From: Brucella pseudogrignonensis
GTDB taxonomy: Bacteria; Pseudomonadota; Alphaproteobacteria; Rhizobiales; Rhizobiaceae
Direction: 5' to 3'
Assembly: GCF_002252525.1 (NCBI RefSeq)
Contig: NZ_NNRM01000021.1
Span: forward strand, 1-64,000
DNA: 64,000 nt
This document shows, in pieces, positions 43,418-53,734 of the stretch. The position numbers were made by a program, and so were the translations under genes. The notes beneath the pieces are model-generated. The model was not told the origin of the DNA. It worked only from the letters and a program-made list of their open reading frames with translations, and did no database searches. Position 1 is the first letter of the stretch. Every line of letters begins with the position of its first letter.

Positions 43418-44911
43418 ATGTCGAAACGTCCTTCCATTTCTTTCAGTGAATTTTCAGCACCGCAAAAAGGCGTAAGCATTGTTCTGGTCGCCAAGGGCGG
43501 CGGCTTCGCAGAAGAAGCAGGCCACGCGGCAGGCGGAGCCGAAAAAATCACTCGAATCGCCGAAATTGCAGGCTTTACAGGTGCTTTGGGCAAGACTGCA
43601 GAAGCGATTGACACCTCGGAAGGCGGCGTAGACAAGATCGTTCTGGTTGGCGTCGGCGACCCCGGCGAACTTGGTAATGATGATTGGATTAAGATTGGCG
43701 GCGCAGCTTTTTCGCGAATCGGTAAGGCCGAACGCGCGACCTTAACGCTGGCTCTGCCTGAAACGACGATTGCGGGTGATGAAGCAGGCGACGTTGCTCT
43801 GGGTATGATTCTCCGCTCATACGAGTTCAATCGCTACAAGACCCGCAAGAGCGAAGAAAACGCCGAACCGAAACACGCAGCAAAAATTCATATTCAGACG
43901 GCAGATGTTCACAGTGCCAAAAGAGCGCTTGAAGTTGCCGAGGCTGTGGCCGACGGTGTTCTTAAGGCACGCGACCTCGTCAATGAGCCTGCCAATATTC
44001 TCGGCCCTGTAGAATTTGCAGAAGAAGCCGAAAAGCTTGAAAAGCTTGGCGTAAAGGTCGAAGTTCTCGGCGAAAAAGAAATGAAGAAGCTCGGTATGGG
44101 TTCGCTTCTGGGTGTTTCGCAGGGCTCGGTTCGTCCACCGCGTCTGGTCATCATGGAATGGCAGGGTGCCAAGTCCAAGGAGAAGCCGGTTGCTTTCGTG
44201 GGCAAGGGCGTTGTTTTTGATACTGGCGGCATCTCGATCAAGCCTGCTGCTGGTATGGAAGAAATGAAAGGCGACATGGGCGGCGCTGCAGCCGTTACCG
44301 GTCTGATGCGCGCTCTTGCTGGTCGCAAGGCGAAGGTCAATGCTATCGGCGTGATCGGTCTTGTGGAGAACATGCCGGATGGCAATGCTCAGCGTCCGGG
44401 TGATATTGTTACATCTATGTCTGGCCAGACAATCGAAGTGATCAACACCGATGCAGAAGGCCGCCTCGTGCTGGCAGATGCACTCTACTACACCAATGAT
44501 CGTTTCAAGCCGCAGTTCATGATCAATCTCGCTACCTTGACAGGCGCGATCATGGTTGCACTCGGCACGCATCATGCTGGTCTGTTCTCGAACGATGACG
44601 AGCTTGCTGATCAGCTTTATGAAGCAGGTCAGGCAACTGGTGAAAAGCTGTGGCGTATGCCGCTCGGCAAAGAGTACGACAAGATGATCGATTCCAAGTT
44701 TGCCGATATGAAGAACAGCTCAGGCCGCTATGCAGGCTCGATCACCGCGGCGCAGTTCCTCAAGCGTTTCGTGGGCGATACGCCATGGGCGCATCTCGAC
44801 GTTGCCGGAACAGCTATGGGATCGCCAACAAACGAGTATAGCCAATCGTGGGCTTCGGGTTACGGCGTTCGTCTTCTTGACCGTCTTGTCCGCGATAATT
44901 TCGAAAGCTGA
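43418..44911 (+). CDS. pepA: Leucyl aminopeptidase (M17)
   Basis: It removes N-terminal residues from peptides with a two-metal centre. The 497-residue protein has [15 protein letters not shown] (about 263-277), MKGDMGGAA and the M17 signature [14 protein letters not shown] (about 344-357). GGAG at 43409-43412 supports the ATG at 43418 (MSKRPSIS) over the earlier one at 43403. It is divergent from lptF and lies upstream of holC, the same pepA-holC adjacency as in E. coli. An imperfect hairpin (about 44933-44968) follows. Confidence 0.96.
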   Translation: MSKRPSISFSEFSAPQKGVSIVLVAKGGGFAEEAGHAAGGAEKITRIAEIAGFTGALGKTAEAIDTSEGGVDKIVLVGVGDPGELGNDDWIKIGGAAFSRIGKAERATLTLALPETTIAGDEAGDVALGMILRSYEFNRYKTRKSEENAEPKHAAKIHIQTADVHSAKRALEVAEAVADGVLKARDLVNEPANILGPVEFAEEAEKLEKLGVKVEVLGEKEMKKLGMGSLLGVSQGSVRPPRLVIMEWQGAKSKEKPVAFVGKGVVFDTGGISIKPAAGMEEMKGDMGGAAAVTGLMRALAGRKAKVNAIGVIGLVENMPDGNAQRPGDIVTSMSGQTIEVINTDAEGRLVLADALYYTNDRFKPQFMINLATLTGAIMVALGTHHAGLFSNDDELADQLYEAGQATGEKLWRMPLGKEYDKMIDSKFADMKNSSGRYAGSITAAQFLKRFVGDTPWAHLDVAGTAMGSPTNEYSQSWASGYGVRLLDRLVRDNFES

Positions 44912-44989
44912 ATTCGATTCAGGAACAATATGTTGGGGCGAGAAGGTGAATCACTTTCTTCGCTCCCATCAATAATTTAAAGAGAGCGC

Positions 44990-45439
44990 ATGGCTGAAAT
45001 TCTCTTTTACCACCTGACAGAATCGACACTGGATGAAGCCCTGCCGGGGCTTGTAGAACGCTCCCTCGGGCGCGGTTGGCGTGTGACGATTCAGGCCGTG
45101 AGTGATGAAAGACGGGATGCGCTCGACAGTCTGCTTTGGACATTCTCTGACACATCTTTCGTGGCTCATGGCACCGACAAGGAGCCGCACCCTGAACAGC
45201 AGCCGGTGCTACTGACAACCTCGGAAGCCAATCCAAACGGAGCAACGGTTCGCTTTCTCGTGGAAGGTGCTGCATTGGAACAAGCGGGCGGCTACGAGCG
45301 ACTTGTTGTCATGTTTGACGGGCATGATCAGGATCAACTCGAACATGCTCGCGCGCAGTGGAAAGCCTTCAAGACGGAGAACCACGATTTGACCTACTGG
45401 CAACAGACACCAGATCGTCGTTGGGAGCGCAAAGCCTGA
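44990..45439 (+). CDS. holC: DNA polymerase III chi subunit
   Basis: The 149-residue protein begins MAEILFYHLTESTLDEALPG and contains DSLLWTFSDTSFVAHG and a GYERLVVMFDGHDQDQLEHARAQWK tail, typical of chi. Chi links the clamp loader to SSB. It follows pepA in the same orientation and overlaps the next membrane-protein gene by one base (TGATG). Confidence 0.92.
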   Translation: MAEILFYHLTESTLDEALPGLVERSLGRGWRVTIQAVSDERRDALDSLLWTFSDTSFVAHGTDKEPHPEQQPVLLTTSEANPNGATVRFLVEGAALEQAGGYERLVVMFDGHDQDQLEHARAQWKAFKTENHDLTYWQQTPDRRWERKA

Positions 45440-46002
45440 TGCGTGCAATTTTCGTTGCGATGATTATTGCGGGTTTTGGTCTCGCCCTTGGTTATCCCTG
45501 GTATGTGCGTCACTTCACTGGTGACGAGATTGGCCGTTGGCCAATTCTGGAAAGTCGTCAGGGTGGCTTCATCACACAAGAAATCAAGCTTGAGGCGAGC
45601 GACGCGCCTGTACGTATTTTCCTCGATGCAGTGCCGCTGCCTGGCTATGTGCCTGCCGAGCGCCGCTCGGCCGTAACGCTGGCCGTGAGCCGGAATGGAG
45701 TTCCCGTTCTGTCGCAAGGTCTCGATTTCGCTTCGACCAGTAGCTCTATCAACACAGATCGCCCGCAGGATGGCAGCGTGTTGCGCCAGAGTGCAGGCGA
45801 TATTGATCCGGTTTTATCCGGCACCTATGCTTTCCGCGCCGTGCAGGGCAATACGGATGGCCTGCAACTCTCCAAAGTCGAACTGGTGCTGAGGCGAGGG
45901 GCTGAAGAAGCTGATGAGACCTACACCACGATTGGCCTCATCATTGGCGTGCTTGGCGTTTATGCGCTTATGCGGACGCGTATTCGCCGCCCGCAAGTTT
46001 AA
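45439..46002 (+). CDS. Hypothetical two-helix membrane protein
   Basis: The 187-residue protein starts at the ATG overlapping the holC stop. It has an N-terminal helix (MRAIFVAMIIAGFGLALGYPWYV), a beta-rich extracytoplasmic domain of about 130 residues and a C-terminal helix (TIGLIIGVLGVYALM), then an RTRIRRPQV tail. No family is recognised. The coupling to holC suggests shared expression but not function. Its stop overlaps the convergent ABC-F gene by 4 bases. Confidence 0.7.
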   Translation: MRAIFVAMIIAGFGLALGYPWYVRHFTGDEIGRWPILESRQGGFITQEIKLEASDAPVRIFLDAVPLPGYVPAERRSAVTLAVSRNGVPVLSQGLDFASTSSSINTDRPQDGSVLRQSAGDIDPVLSGTYAFRAVQGNTDGLQLSKVELVLRRGAEEADETYTTIGLIIGVLGVYALMRTRIRRPQV

Positions 46003-47882
46003 TCAGCCATTGCCTCTTCATATTCGGAAGACATTTCAAGCCATTTGTCTTCCGCATCGGCAAGCGCTGATTTCGCTTCGCTCATCTCTTTATTGATCCG
46101 GATCGCTTTCTGTGGTTCCTTTTCATAAAGAGCGGGGTCTTCCAGCTGCGATGTGAAACCGTGAATCTGTTTCTGCAGTTTCTGCATCAAGCTCTCGGTT
46201 TCCTTGATCTTTTTGAGCAGGGGGGCCAGTGTTTCGCGCTTCTGGGCGGCAAGTTTACGCTGTTCCGCCTTATTGACCTTCGGACCTTCTTCGCGCTCTG
46301 AAGCCTGTTCACCCTTGGCATCGGCGAGAACAATCTGGCGGTATTCGTCCAGATCGCCATCAAATGCTTTTACGCCACCCTCACGCACCAGCCATAGCCG
46401 TTCCATGGTCGCTTCGATCAGGTGACGATCATGCGCGATCAGAATAACGGCGCCGTTGAAGGCGTTGAGAGCGTGAACCAGCTCCTCGCGGCTATCAATA
46501 TCAAGGTGGTTGGTCGGTTCGTCGAGGATCAGCAGGTTTGGGCCATGGAAAGTCGCAAGGCCCATTAGCAGGCGTGCCTTTTCACCACCTGAAAGATCCT
46601 TAGCGGGCGTCAACATTTTCTCAGTCGAAAGCCCCATCTGGGCAACGCGTGCACGAACTTTGGCTTCAGGTTCAAGCGGCATCAGCTTGCGCACATGCTC
46701 AATCGCGTTGTCTTCCGGTATCAGATCATCCATCTGATGTTGGGCAAAGAACGCAACTTTCAGATTGGGCGAAAGCGTGAGATTACCTTTTTCAGGCTGC
46801 AACCGTCCGGCAATCAGCTTGGCAAGCGTCGACTTACCATTACCGTTGGAGCCGAGCAGCGCAATTCGATCATCATTGTCGATGCGCAGCGTGACGTTTC
46901 GCAACACAGGGTTACCCGGCATATAGCCGACATCGGCATGGTCAAGCGCGATGATCGGCGAGGCGGCTTTCTTTTCCGCGTCAGGGAAGCGGAACGGCTG
47001 CACATTGCTTTCGACGTAAAGGTCTATTGGTTTCAGCTTTTCCAGCGCCTTCATACGCGATTGCGCCTGTCTGGCCTTCGACGCCTTGGCACGGAAGCGT
47101 TCCACAAAAGCTTCCATGTGTTTGCGATGTGCTTCCTGTTTCACATGGGCTTTTTGCTGAAGCTCCAGCATTTCATGACGTTGCCGCTCGAACTGATCAT
47201 AGTTGCCACGCCAGAAGCTGATTTTCTTCTGATCAAGATGCATGATTGATGACGTAGCAGAATTCAGCAGATCGCGATCATGGCTGATGATGATGACGGT
47301 ATGCGGATAGCGCTTCACATAATCAACAAGCCACAACACGCCTTCAAGATCGAGATAGTTGGTTGGCTCATCGAGCAACAGCAAATCCGGCTCAGCAAAA
47401 AGGACGGCCGCGAGTGCCACGCGCATACGCCAGCCGCCCGAGAAAGCGGATGCAGGGCGGCGTTGTGCTTCTGTGTTGAAACCGAGACCGGACAGGATCG
47501 CGCCCGCGCGTGATTCCGCCGAATGCGCATTGATATCGGCCAGTCGGGTATGAATTTCGGCAATGCGATGCGGATCGGTCGCTGTTTCAGCTTCTTCGAG
47601 AAGTGCTGTTCGTTCCTTATCCGCCTTCATGACGATTTCAATCAGCGCATCTTCCGTGCCGGGAGCTTCCTGAGCCACCTGACCAATGCGTGTGTTCTTC
47701 GGCAGAGAAATGCTGCCGGTCTCGGAAGCCATATCACCGGTAATCACGCGGAAAAGCGTGGATTTTCCAGTGCCGTTGCGGCCAACAAAACCTGTCTTCG
47801 ATCCCGCAGGCAGTGTGACACTGGCGTGGTCGATCAGAAGGCGTCCGGCGATGCGTACAGAGATATCGTCAAGAATAAGCAT
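45999..47882 (-). CDS. ABC-F family ATPase
   Basis: The 627-residue soluble protein has two nucleotide-binding domains and no membrane segment. Domain 1 has GRNGTGKST (about 36-44) and FSGGWRMRVALA; domain 2 has GSNGNGKST and LSGGEKARLLMG. The linker (about 240-300) contains the arm used by translation-related ABC-F proteins, and a C-terminal coiled coil (about 540-627) is present. It resembles the Uup/YheS group, which act on ribosomes rather than in transport. The ATG at 47882 gives MLILDDISVRI; the frame open to 47921 adds a basic segment without support. Confidence 0.9.
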   Translation of the reverse strand: MLILDDISVRIAGRLLIDHASVTLPAGSKTGFVGRNGTGKSTLFRVITGDMASETGSISLPKNTRIGQVAQEAPGTEDALIEIVMKADKERTALLEEAETATDPHRIAEIHTRLADINAHSAESRAGAILSGLGFNTEAQRRPASAFSGGWRMRVALAAVLFAEPDLLLLDEPTNYLDLEGVLWLVDYVKRYPHTVIIISHDRDLLNSATSSIMHLDQKKISFWRGNYDQFERQRHEMLELQQKAHVKQEAHRKHMEAFVERFRAKASKARQAQSRMKALEKLKPIDLYVESNVQPFRFPDAEKKAASPIIALDHADVGYMPGNPVLRNVTLRIDNDDRIALLGSNGNGKSTLAKLIAGRLQPEKGNLTLSPNLKVAFFAQHQMDDLIPEDNAIEHVRKLMPLEPEAKVRARVAQMGLSTEKMLTPAKDLSGGEKARLLMGLATFHGPNLLILDEPTNHLDIDSREELVHALNAFNGAVILIAHDRHLIEATMERLWLVREGGVKAFDGDLDEYRQIVLADAKGEQASEREEGPKVNKAEQRKLAAQKRETLAPLLKKIKETESLMQKLQKQIHGFTSQLEDPALYEKEPQKAIRINKEMSEAKSALADAEDKWLEMSSEYEEAMAD

Positions 47883-47939
47883 GGTGAGAAGGCTTTTGCA
47901 CGGCTTGAGAAATTTCCGCAAGTATCATCTGAACCAATA

Positions 47940-48452
47940 TCAGGCGAAGCGGCGTCCTGCTTCAGTGCGCTGAAACTGAATGAGATCAAGTGACGGCGCA
48001 TCCGCGCTCAAACGCGTGAGTGCTGAATGAATTTGCCCGCGATGGTGCGTCTGATGATTAAAGAGATGAGCGAGTGCTGGCGCGACGCGCTGGCTGATCG
48101 TGCGCACATTGGTTGCCGTCATATAGGTGAAGCGTCCTGCGAGCTGTGCGGCATTCATGCTTTCAACATAGTTGCAGATACGTTCGTCTTCTGCCTTCCT
48201 CATATCCCGTAGCTTGATGAAATCGTCGGTTATGATGGCATCAAGCTGGTTGGGGTGATCACCTTCGCCGGTGAAGCGCTTCATCCAGATGCGATCCGTC
48301 ACCAGAAGATGATTGAAAGTACGATGGATCGAGCCGAAGAAAAGGCCGAGGTCGAGCCTGTAATCCACATCGCTCAGATCGGCCGCTGCGGAATAGAGCA
48401 GTTCATTGGCCCAGCGATTATAATAGGCGAACATTTGAAAGTGCTGTTCCAT
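47940..48452 (-). CDS. DinB-family protein
   Basis: The 170-residue four-helix-bundle protein has the three metal histidines typical of DinB: FNHLLVTDRIW (His about 47) and LFNHQTHHRGQIHS (His about 133 and 137). It also contains YNRWANELLY near the N-terminus. Members act as metal-dependent thiol transferases or are uncharacterised. It lies upstream of the ABC-F gene on the same strand and is divergent from ndk. Confidence 0.83.
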   Translation of the reverse strand: MEQHFQMFAYYNRWANELLYSAAADLSDVDYRLDLGLFFGSIHRTFNHLLVTDRIWMKRFTGEGDHPNQLDAIITDDFIKLRDMRKAEDERICNYVESMNAAQLAGRFTYMTATNVRTISQRVAPALAHLFNHQTHHRGQIHSALTRLSADAPSLDLIQFQRTEAGRRFA

Positions 48453-48612
48453 CTTTCCCCCGCATGTGAATCGAATTTACACATCTATGCAGTCAATTTT
48501 CTGCCGTCTCAAGATGATAAGAGGCAAGGCTGAGGGGCTACCCCTTGGCAATTGAGGCTATCAACGCTATAGAGCCTCACTTTTCAAATTTTCCATCAAA
48601 CAAGGTGTCATA

Positions 48613-49035
48613 ATGGCAATCGAACGTACCTTCTCCATGATCAAGCCTGATGCGACCCGCCGCAACCTGACCGGTGCTATCACCGCTAAGCTCGAAGAAG
48701 CTGGTCTGCGCGTTGTCGCTTCCAAGCGCGTATGGATGAGCCTGCGTGAAGCTGAAGGCTTCTACGCTGTTCACAAGGAACGCCCTTTCTTTGGCGAACT
48801 GACTGAATTCATGTCTTCCGGCCCGACCATCGTTCAGGTTCTCGAAGGCGAAAACGCAATTGCCAAGAACCGTGAAGTCATGGGCGCAACCAACCCTGCA
48901 AACGCAGACGCTGGTACGATCCGCAAGGAATTCGCTCTGTCGATCGGCGAAAACTCGGTTCACGGTTCGGACGCTCCTGAAACAGCTGCTGAAGAAATCG
49001 CTTACTGGTTCTCGGGCACTGAAATCGTCGGCTAA
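48613..49035 (+). CDS. ndk: Nucleoside diphosphate kinase
   Basis: It transfers the gamma-phosphate between nucleotides through a phosphohistidine. The 140-residue protein starts [21 protein letters not shown] and has the catalytic His about 117 in [12 protein letters not shown], a perfect NDPK signature. The strong terminator 19 bases after the stop and the biased codon use suggest high expression. Confidence 0.97.
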   Translation: MAIERTFSMIKPDATRRNLTGAITAKLEEAGLRVVASKRVWMSLREAEGFYAVHKERPFFGELTEFMSSGPTIVQVLEGENAIAKNREVMGATNPANADAGTIRKEFALSIGENSVHGSDAPETAAEEIAYWFSGTEIVG

Positions 49036-49053
49036 TTGCTGATAGATGAATTG

Positions 49054-49084
49054 AAAAAGCCCGGTCTCGCGACCGGGCTTTTTT
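49054..49084. terminator. Bidirectional terminator between ndk and the META gene
   Basis: A 13-bp stem (49054-49066 with 49071-49083) with a TCGC loop, flanked by A and T tracts, can act for both convergent genes. Confidence 0.92.
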
Positions 49085-49102
49085 ATTTAAGCATTGAGGC
49101 GA

Positions 49103-49906
49103 TCAAAGGCTTTGTGCAAGCCTTGCCAACTCGTCACCACCTTCATCGATCAGGACGAGTTTTCCAGAATCCATTTTATATGAACGCGTCTTGCCAAGCA
49201 CATCGAGGAATTTGCGTTCCTGATTCATCAGCGCAGGCGGGCATTGCATATAGGTGGAACCGATCTCGGCGAATGAAATATTGCTGCCCGAGATCGTCGC
49301 CTTGCTCATGAAGCGGTTGCAGCCGCCCGAGCCGCTGACAGTGCCGTTTGAATCAACCAGAAGGGTGGTCTGGGCAGTATCGACTACGCCGCCGCCTTGA
49401 ATGTCTTCTGCGAGCCAATCCTTGCCTTCAATACCAATGGCAACCGATTCATCCGCGCTTTTACGAACCATCACGACTTTAAGTTCAATTGGTTCCTGAG
49501 GGTTTTTCGGGTCAACTGTGTAACGTTCGTCGGTTACAAACCAAAGCGTATCACCTGCAACAATGCGCGCCTGAAGGGCATAGGTGTGTTGCGGCTCGAT
49601 CTCATCAGTATCGAAATTGATTGCAAAAGGGATTGGCGATCCCTGTGGTGCTTCTATCCGCGTTTCGCCGATGGTCTTGGATGGCGCATCGGCAAGAGAT
49701 ACATCGGTGAGCTGCACAACAAGGTGCGCTTCTGGTGGGAGAGCGATGCGCTCGCGATAAACAACCTTACCGCTGATTGTTTTGTCAGCGGCAATACTGG
49801 CAGTCGGCATGGACGTCGTAAAAAACATGGCAGCACCGCCGAGCACACCAATACCCGCAGTGAGCGCTGCCACGATTGAAAGAGTTTTCGTCAGTCCTTT
49901 TAGCAT
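49103..49906 (-). CDS. Exported YbaY-META domain protein
   Basis: The 267-residue protein begins with a signal segment (VAALTAGIGVLGGAAMFF) and then a YbaY-like domain (about 35-130: SGKVVYRERIALPPEAHLVVQLTDVS). A C-terminal META/HslJ domain follows (about 165-260: WLAEDIQGGGVV, GSGGCNRFMSKATISGSNISFAEIGSTYMQCP). The two-Cys META core could be disulfide-linked. The arrangement occurs in other Rhizobiales. I think it is periplasmic with an unknown role. It converges with ndk at a shared terminator. Confidence 0.83.
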   Translation of the reverse strand: MLKGLTKTLSIVAALTAGIGVLGGAAMFFTTSMPTASIAADKTISGKVVYRERIALPPEAHLVVQLTDVSLADAPSKTIGETRIEAPQGSPIPFAINFDTDEIEPQHTYALQARIVAGDTLWFVTDERYTVDPKNPQEPIELKVVMVRKSADESVAIGIEGKDWLAEDIQGGGVVDTAQTTLLVDSNGTVSGSGGCNRFMSKATISGSNISFAEIGSTYMQCPPALMNQERKFLDVLGKTRSYKMDSGKLVLIDEGGDELARLAQSL

Positions 49907-50194
49907 CGCCAAATCCGAAACTTCCGTTCCCCGCATTTGTTGTCATGTGCTTTGAGCGGCGCTAACAATCTGTCGATTGGTTCATTGGCTCAAGCTCAAT
50001 GGCATCAAGATTCATGAGGCAGACAATAAACGCCGCTTCATGTGAAAATTGTGGCAGCGCGGTAACACGCTATCCAAAATACCCTATATTCTAGTGGCTT
50101 AAATAGTTAATTCGCCATTAAATAGCGCGAGCGAAATTCTTTCTAATGTAAAAAAGAATTTCATCTGCGACAACTTGTCCAAAAGAAGAAGCGT

Positions 50195-50674
50195 TCAGTG
50201 CTTCTGCCAGCGTTCTCGACTTTGGTCGTCTTCAGCCTTTGATTCGACCCAGCTGCCGGTGCCGCCGTCAATCAAATGCTCGCGTTTCCAGAACGGCGCT
50301 CCAGTTTTCATGAAGTCCATCAGGAATGACGCGGCTTCAAAAGCGGCCTGACGATGAGCTGATGCCGTGACGACCAGGACAATGTTTTCGCCAGGTTTAA
50401 CAAGACCATAGCGATGGATGATAGAAATACCCGATAAAGGCCAGCGACTGATCGCTTCATCGACAATACGACGAATCTCTGCTTCCGCCATGCCGGGATA
50501 GTGTTCCAGTTCAAGCGCGGAAAGTTTGCCGCCTTCATCACGACAAAGGCCGGTAAACGTAACGATCGCACCAATATCCTTGCGACCTTCGCCAAGCTTG
50601 TGGATTTCTTCAGCAACATCGAAATCCTCGGAGCGCACGCTCACAAAAAGCGGGCATGTCGCTTGCCTGGACAT
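50195..50674 (-). CDS. moaE: Molybdopterin synthase large subunit
   Basis: With MoaD it inserts the dithiolene sulfurs into precursor Z to form molybdopterin. The 159-residue protein contains GAIVTFTGLCRDEGGKLSALELEHYPGM (about 34-61), HRYGLVKPGENIVLVVTASAHR and the catalytic Lys region KTGAPFWKREH. I use the ATG at 50674, which follows the moaD stop by one base; a GTG at 50683 is possible. The enzyme links to the molybdopterin oxidoreductase at 59513. Confidence 0.93.
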   Translation of the reverse strand: MSRQATCPLFVSVRSEDFDVAEEIHKLGEGRKDIGAIVTFTGLCRDEGGKLSALELEHYPGMAEAEIRRIVDEAISRWPLSGISIIHRYGLVKPGENIVLVVTASAHRQAAFEAASFLMDFMKTGAPFWKREHLIDGGTGSWVESKAEDDQSRERWQKH

Positions 50675-50675
50675 T

Positions 50676-50933
50676 TCAACCACCCGTCATGGGTGGGAAA
50701 AGCGCTACTTCATTGCCGTCTTTGACGAGTTCGTCATGTTCGGCATGTTCCTGATTGATGGCCGCGCGAATGACCGTCTCATGCTCGAAAGCAGCTTCAT
50801 ATTCTTCGCCGAGGTTTTTGAGGTGAGAGATAAGCTCCCCAACACTGATGGTCTGGGAAGGAAGTTCGATAACCTCTTCTCCCTTGCCGATCTTCTCACG
50901 CACCCAGGCGAAATAGACGAGATTTACGCGCAT
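50676..50933 (-). CDS. moaD: Molybdopterin synthase small subunit (sulfur carrier)
   Basis: This ubiquitin-like sulfur carrier has 85 residues and ends in the required diglycine (FPPMTGG), which is thiocarboxylated. It begins MRVNLVYFAWVREKIGKGEE. It starts 4 bases after the pgsA stop and is coupled to moaE. Confidence 0.95.
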   Translation of the reverse strand: MRVNLVYFAWVREKIGKGEEVIELPSQTISVGELISHLKNLGEEYEAAFEHETVIRAAINQEHAEHDELVKDGNEVALFPPMTGG

Positions 50934-50937
50934 AGTT

Positions 50938-51522
50938 TTAGTCCATGACGTGTTTGAGGCCAGCGCGGAAATAATCCCAACCGGTGTAAAGCGTCAGGAT
51001 CGCAGAAATCCACAGCAGGCCAATGCCCATTTCAGTCGTATATGGTAGGACTTTGTCCCCGGCAGGGCCAGCAAGAAGGAATGCAAGTGCTACCATCTGT
51101 GCAGTGGTCTTCCACTTTGCCAGCTGAGAAACCGGAACGCTAACCTTCAGCTCAGCGAGATACTCGCGCAGGCCAGATACCAGAATTTCACGGCAAAGAA
51201 TGATGATGGCTGCCCAGAGCGTCCATCCAGCAATTGTTCCATCGGCTGCAAGCAACAGCAGGCAAGCGGAAACAAGAAGTTTGTCAGCAATCGGATCAAG
51301 CATACGGCCGATCGTTGATGTCTGCTGCCAGATACGAGCCAAATAGCCATCGAAGAAATCTGTGATGCTGGCGATGGCGAAAATTGCAAGCGCCGTCCAG
51401 CGAGACGTGTCACTGGATTGCAGACGTCCCTCCACGAAGAAGCACAAAACGACAAGCGGAACGGCGATAATCCGTCCGTAAGTCAGAATGTTAGGCAAGG
51501 AGAGAGTGTGATTTTTCCGCAT
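50938..51522 (-). CDS. pgsA: CDP-diacylglycerol-glycerol-3-phosphate 3-phosphatidyltransferase
   Basis: It makes phosphatidylglycerol-phosphate. The 194-residue membrane protein carries the CDP-alcohol phosphotransferase motif SITDFFDGYLARIWQQTSTIGRMLDPIADK (D-X2-D-G-X2-AR-X8-G-X3-D-X3-D), five or six helices and the LPNILTYGR start. The ATG at 51522 is favoured; the frame is open to 51555. uvrC lies 130 bases upstream, moaD directly downstream. Confidence 0.94.
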   Translation of the reverse strand: MRKNHTLSLPNILTYGRIIAVPLVVLCFFVEGRLQSSDTSRWTALAIFAIASITDFFDGYLARIWQQTSTIGRMLDPIADKLLVSACLLLLAADGTIAGWTLWAAIIILCREILVSGLREYLAELKVSVPVSQLAKWKTTAQMVALAFLLAGPAGDKVLPYTTEMGIGLLWISAILTLYTGWDYFRAGLKHVMD

Positions 51523-51652
51523 AGCACCGCCGCATTCGTTATGAGAGCACATCAACAGGGATGAGAAAGAAAATCAACACCTGCGGACGTGTTCTACCGG
51601 GACGTAATGACGCCTGTGGAAGATTAGCTGCCCAAACCCGGACAAAATTACG

Positions 51653-53734
51653 TCAACGGTCGTGAAAATGATCGTGAATGGTCTTCGCCATGGCTTCAGA
51701 GATGCCATCAATCTGCATCAGATCTTCAACTGCAGCACGAGATACGGCTTTCGCGGTTCCGAAGTGATGCAAAAGTGCTCGCTTTCTTGAGGGACCGATT
51801 CCCGAAATCTCATCCAGCGGATTGGCGACCATTTCCTTCTTGCGACGCGCACGATGCGTGCCGATGGCAAAACGGTGCGCTTCGTCGCGCATACGCTGAA
51901 CGAAATAAAGAACGGGATCGCGTGGCGGCAGTGTGAAAGGTGGTTTGCCCTCGATAAAGAAACGTTCGCGCCCAGCTTCGCGGTCAACGCCCTTGGCAAT
52001 GCCAATGGCTGTCACAAGATGGCTTATGCCAAGTTCGCCCAAAATCTGGCGAACGGCTCCAACCTGTCCCTGACCGCCATCGATAAGAATAAGGTCGGGC
52101 CAGGCAGGGAAAGCATCGTTGATGGCATCCGGGCTTTCCGCATCCATTACTGGCTCCGGCGCAGCATGTTCTTTAACCAGTCGCGAGAATCGGCGCTCGA
52201 TCACTTCGCGCATCATGCCAAAGTCATCGCCGGGCGTGATGTCGGTCGATTTAATATTGAACTTGCGATACTGATTCTTGACGAAGCCTTCAGGGCCGGC
52301 AACGATCATGCCGCCGACTGCATTCGTACCCATGATATGCGAGTTATCGTAAACTTCGACACGGCGTGGCGCATTGGGCAAACCGAATGCCTCGGCCAGT
52401 CCTTTGAGCAGTCTTGCCTGCGAGGATGTTTCTGCCAGACGACGTCCCAGCGCTTCGCGGGCATTGGTCAGGGCGTGGTTGACCAACTCCACCTTTTCGC
52501 CGCGTTGTGGAACATTGACCTGAACGCGATGTCCCGCGCGCGATGAAAGCGCTTCAGCGAGAAGCGACTGATCTTCGACTTCTTCTGAAAGGAGAACGAG
52601 CTTCGGGCAGGGCTTGTCATCATAAAATTGCGACAGGAAAGCGCCGAGAACTTCCGCTGCTCCTAGCGAGCTGTCGGCTTTCGGAAAATAGGCGCGATTG
52701 CCCCAATTCTGACCGGTACGGAAGAAGAAGACCTGAATACAGGTCATGCCACCTTCCTGATGGATTGCGAAAACGTCGGCTTCTTCAACCGTCTGCGGGT
52801 TGATGCCCTGATGCGATTGCACATGCGAAAGTGCGGCAAGACGATCACGATAGACCGCCGCGTGTTCAAAATCGAGATCGGCGGACGCCGCCTGCATGGC
52901 CGCTGCCAGATGATCCTTCACCCTCTGGCTCTTGCCGGAAAGGAAGGCCTTGGCCTCACTGACAAGCTCTGCATAATCCTCGTCGCTGACCTCATGCGTA
53001 CAAGGGCCGGAACAGCGCTTGATTTGATAAAGCAGGCAGGGACGGGTGCGCGTTTCAAAAACTGAATCCGTGCAGGTGCGCAGCAGGAACGCGCGCTGAA
53101 GCGCATTGATCGTGCGACCAACGGCACCCGCAGAAGCAAAAGGGCCGAAATACTCGCCTTTGCGCGAGCGTGCACCACGATGCTTGAAAATGCCGGGCGC
53201 GCGATGTCCGCCACTCAGCAGAATATAAGGAAACGATTTGTCGTCACGAAGCAGAACGTTAAAGCGTGGGCGCAAGCGTTTGATAAGATTCGCTTCCAGC
53301 AGCAGCGCTTCGGTCTCTGTACGCGTAACAACGAATTCCATCGTCGCCGTTTCGCCGATCATACGCGTGATACGGTTGGAATGTCCGATGCCGCGCGCAT
53401 AGTTAGAGACGCGTTTCTTGAGGCTGCGGGCTTTGCCGACATAAAGCACGTCACCATCGCTATTGAACATGCGATAGACGCCGGGATTATTTGGCAAACG
53501 CTTGACGAAAGCATTGATAATGTCTGCGCCGCTCAAGCCTTTTGTATCTGGAAGACCATCTGACGAATCCCACTGAATGGAATCGGCCGCCGAGGCAACA
53601 GCAGGCGTTTCCTCGATTGCATCATCGTCGTCATCGTTCTCTGCATCGCCCATGATAATGCCCGCCACATCCTGCTCATCATCCGATGGCAGGCGTGAAA
53701 TAGGATCATCATTGGGTTTGCGTGGTCCAGTCAT
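51653..53734 (-). CDS. uvrC: Excinuclease ABC subunit C
   Basis: It makes both incisions in nucleotide excision repair. The 693-residue protein has a Rhizobiales-type acidic N-terminal extension (about 1-70, [11 protein letters not shown]). A GIY-YIG domain follows ([25 protein letters not shown], about 79-103), then a Cys cluster ([15 protein letters not shown]), an RNase H-like half with DNSHIMG and [10 protein letters not shown], and a C-terminal HhH domain. Its start overlaps the SDR stop by 4 bases. Confidence 0.96.
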   Translation of the reverse strand: MTGPRKPNDDPISRLPSDDEQDVAGIIMGDAENDDDDDAIEETPAVASAADSIQWDSSDGLPDTKGLSGADIINAFVKRLPNNPGVYRMFNSDGDVLYVGKARSLKKRVSNYARGIGHSNRITRMIGETATMEFVVTRTETEALLLEANLIKRLRPRFNVLLRDDKSFPYILLSGGHRAPGIFKHRGARSRKGEYFGPFASAGAVGRTINALQRAFLLRTCTDSVFETRTRPCLLYQIKRCSGPCTHEVSDEDYAELVSEAKAFLSGKSQRVKDHLAAAMQAASADLDFEHAAVYRDRLAALSHVQSHQGINPQTVEEADVFAIHQEGGMTCIQVFFFRTGQNWGNRAYFPKADSSLGAAEVLGAFLSQFYDDKPCPKLVLLSEEVEDQSLLAEALSSRAGHRVQVNVPQRGEKVELVNHALTNAREALGRRLAETSSQARLLKGLAEAFGLPNAPRRVEVYDNSHIMGTNAVGGMIVAGPEGFVKNQYRKFNIKSTDITPGDDFGMMREVIERRFSRLVKEHAAPEPVMDAESPDAINDAFPAWPDLILIDGGQGQVGAVRQILGELGISHLVTAIGIAKGVDREAGRERFFIEGKPPFTLPPRDPVLYFVQRMRDEAHRFAIGTHRARRKKEMVANPLDEISGIGPSRKRALLHHFGTAKAVSRAAVEDLMQIDGISEAMAKTIHDHFHDR

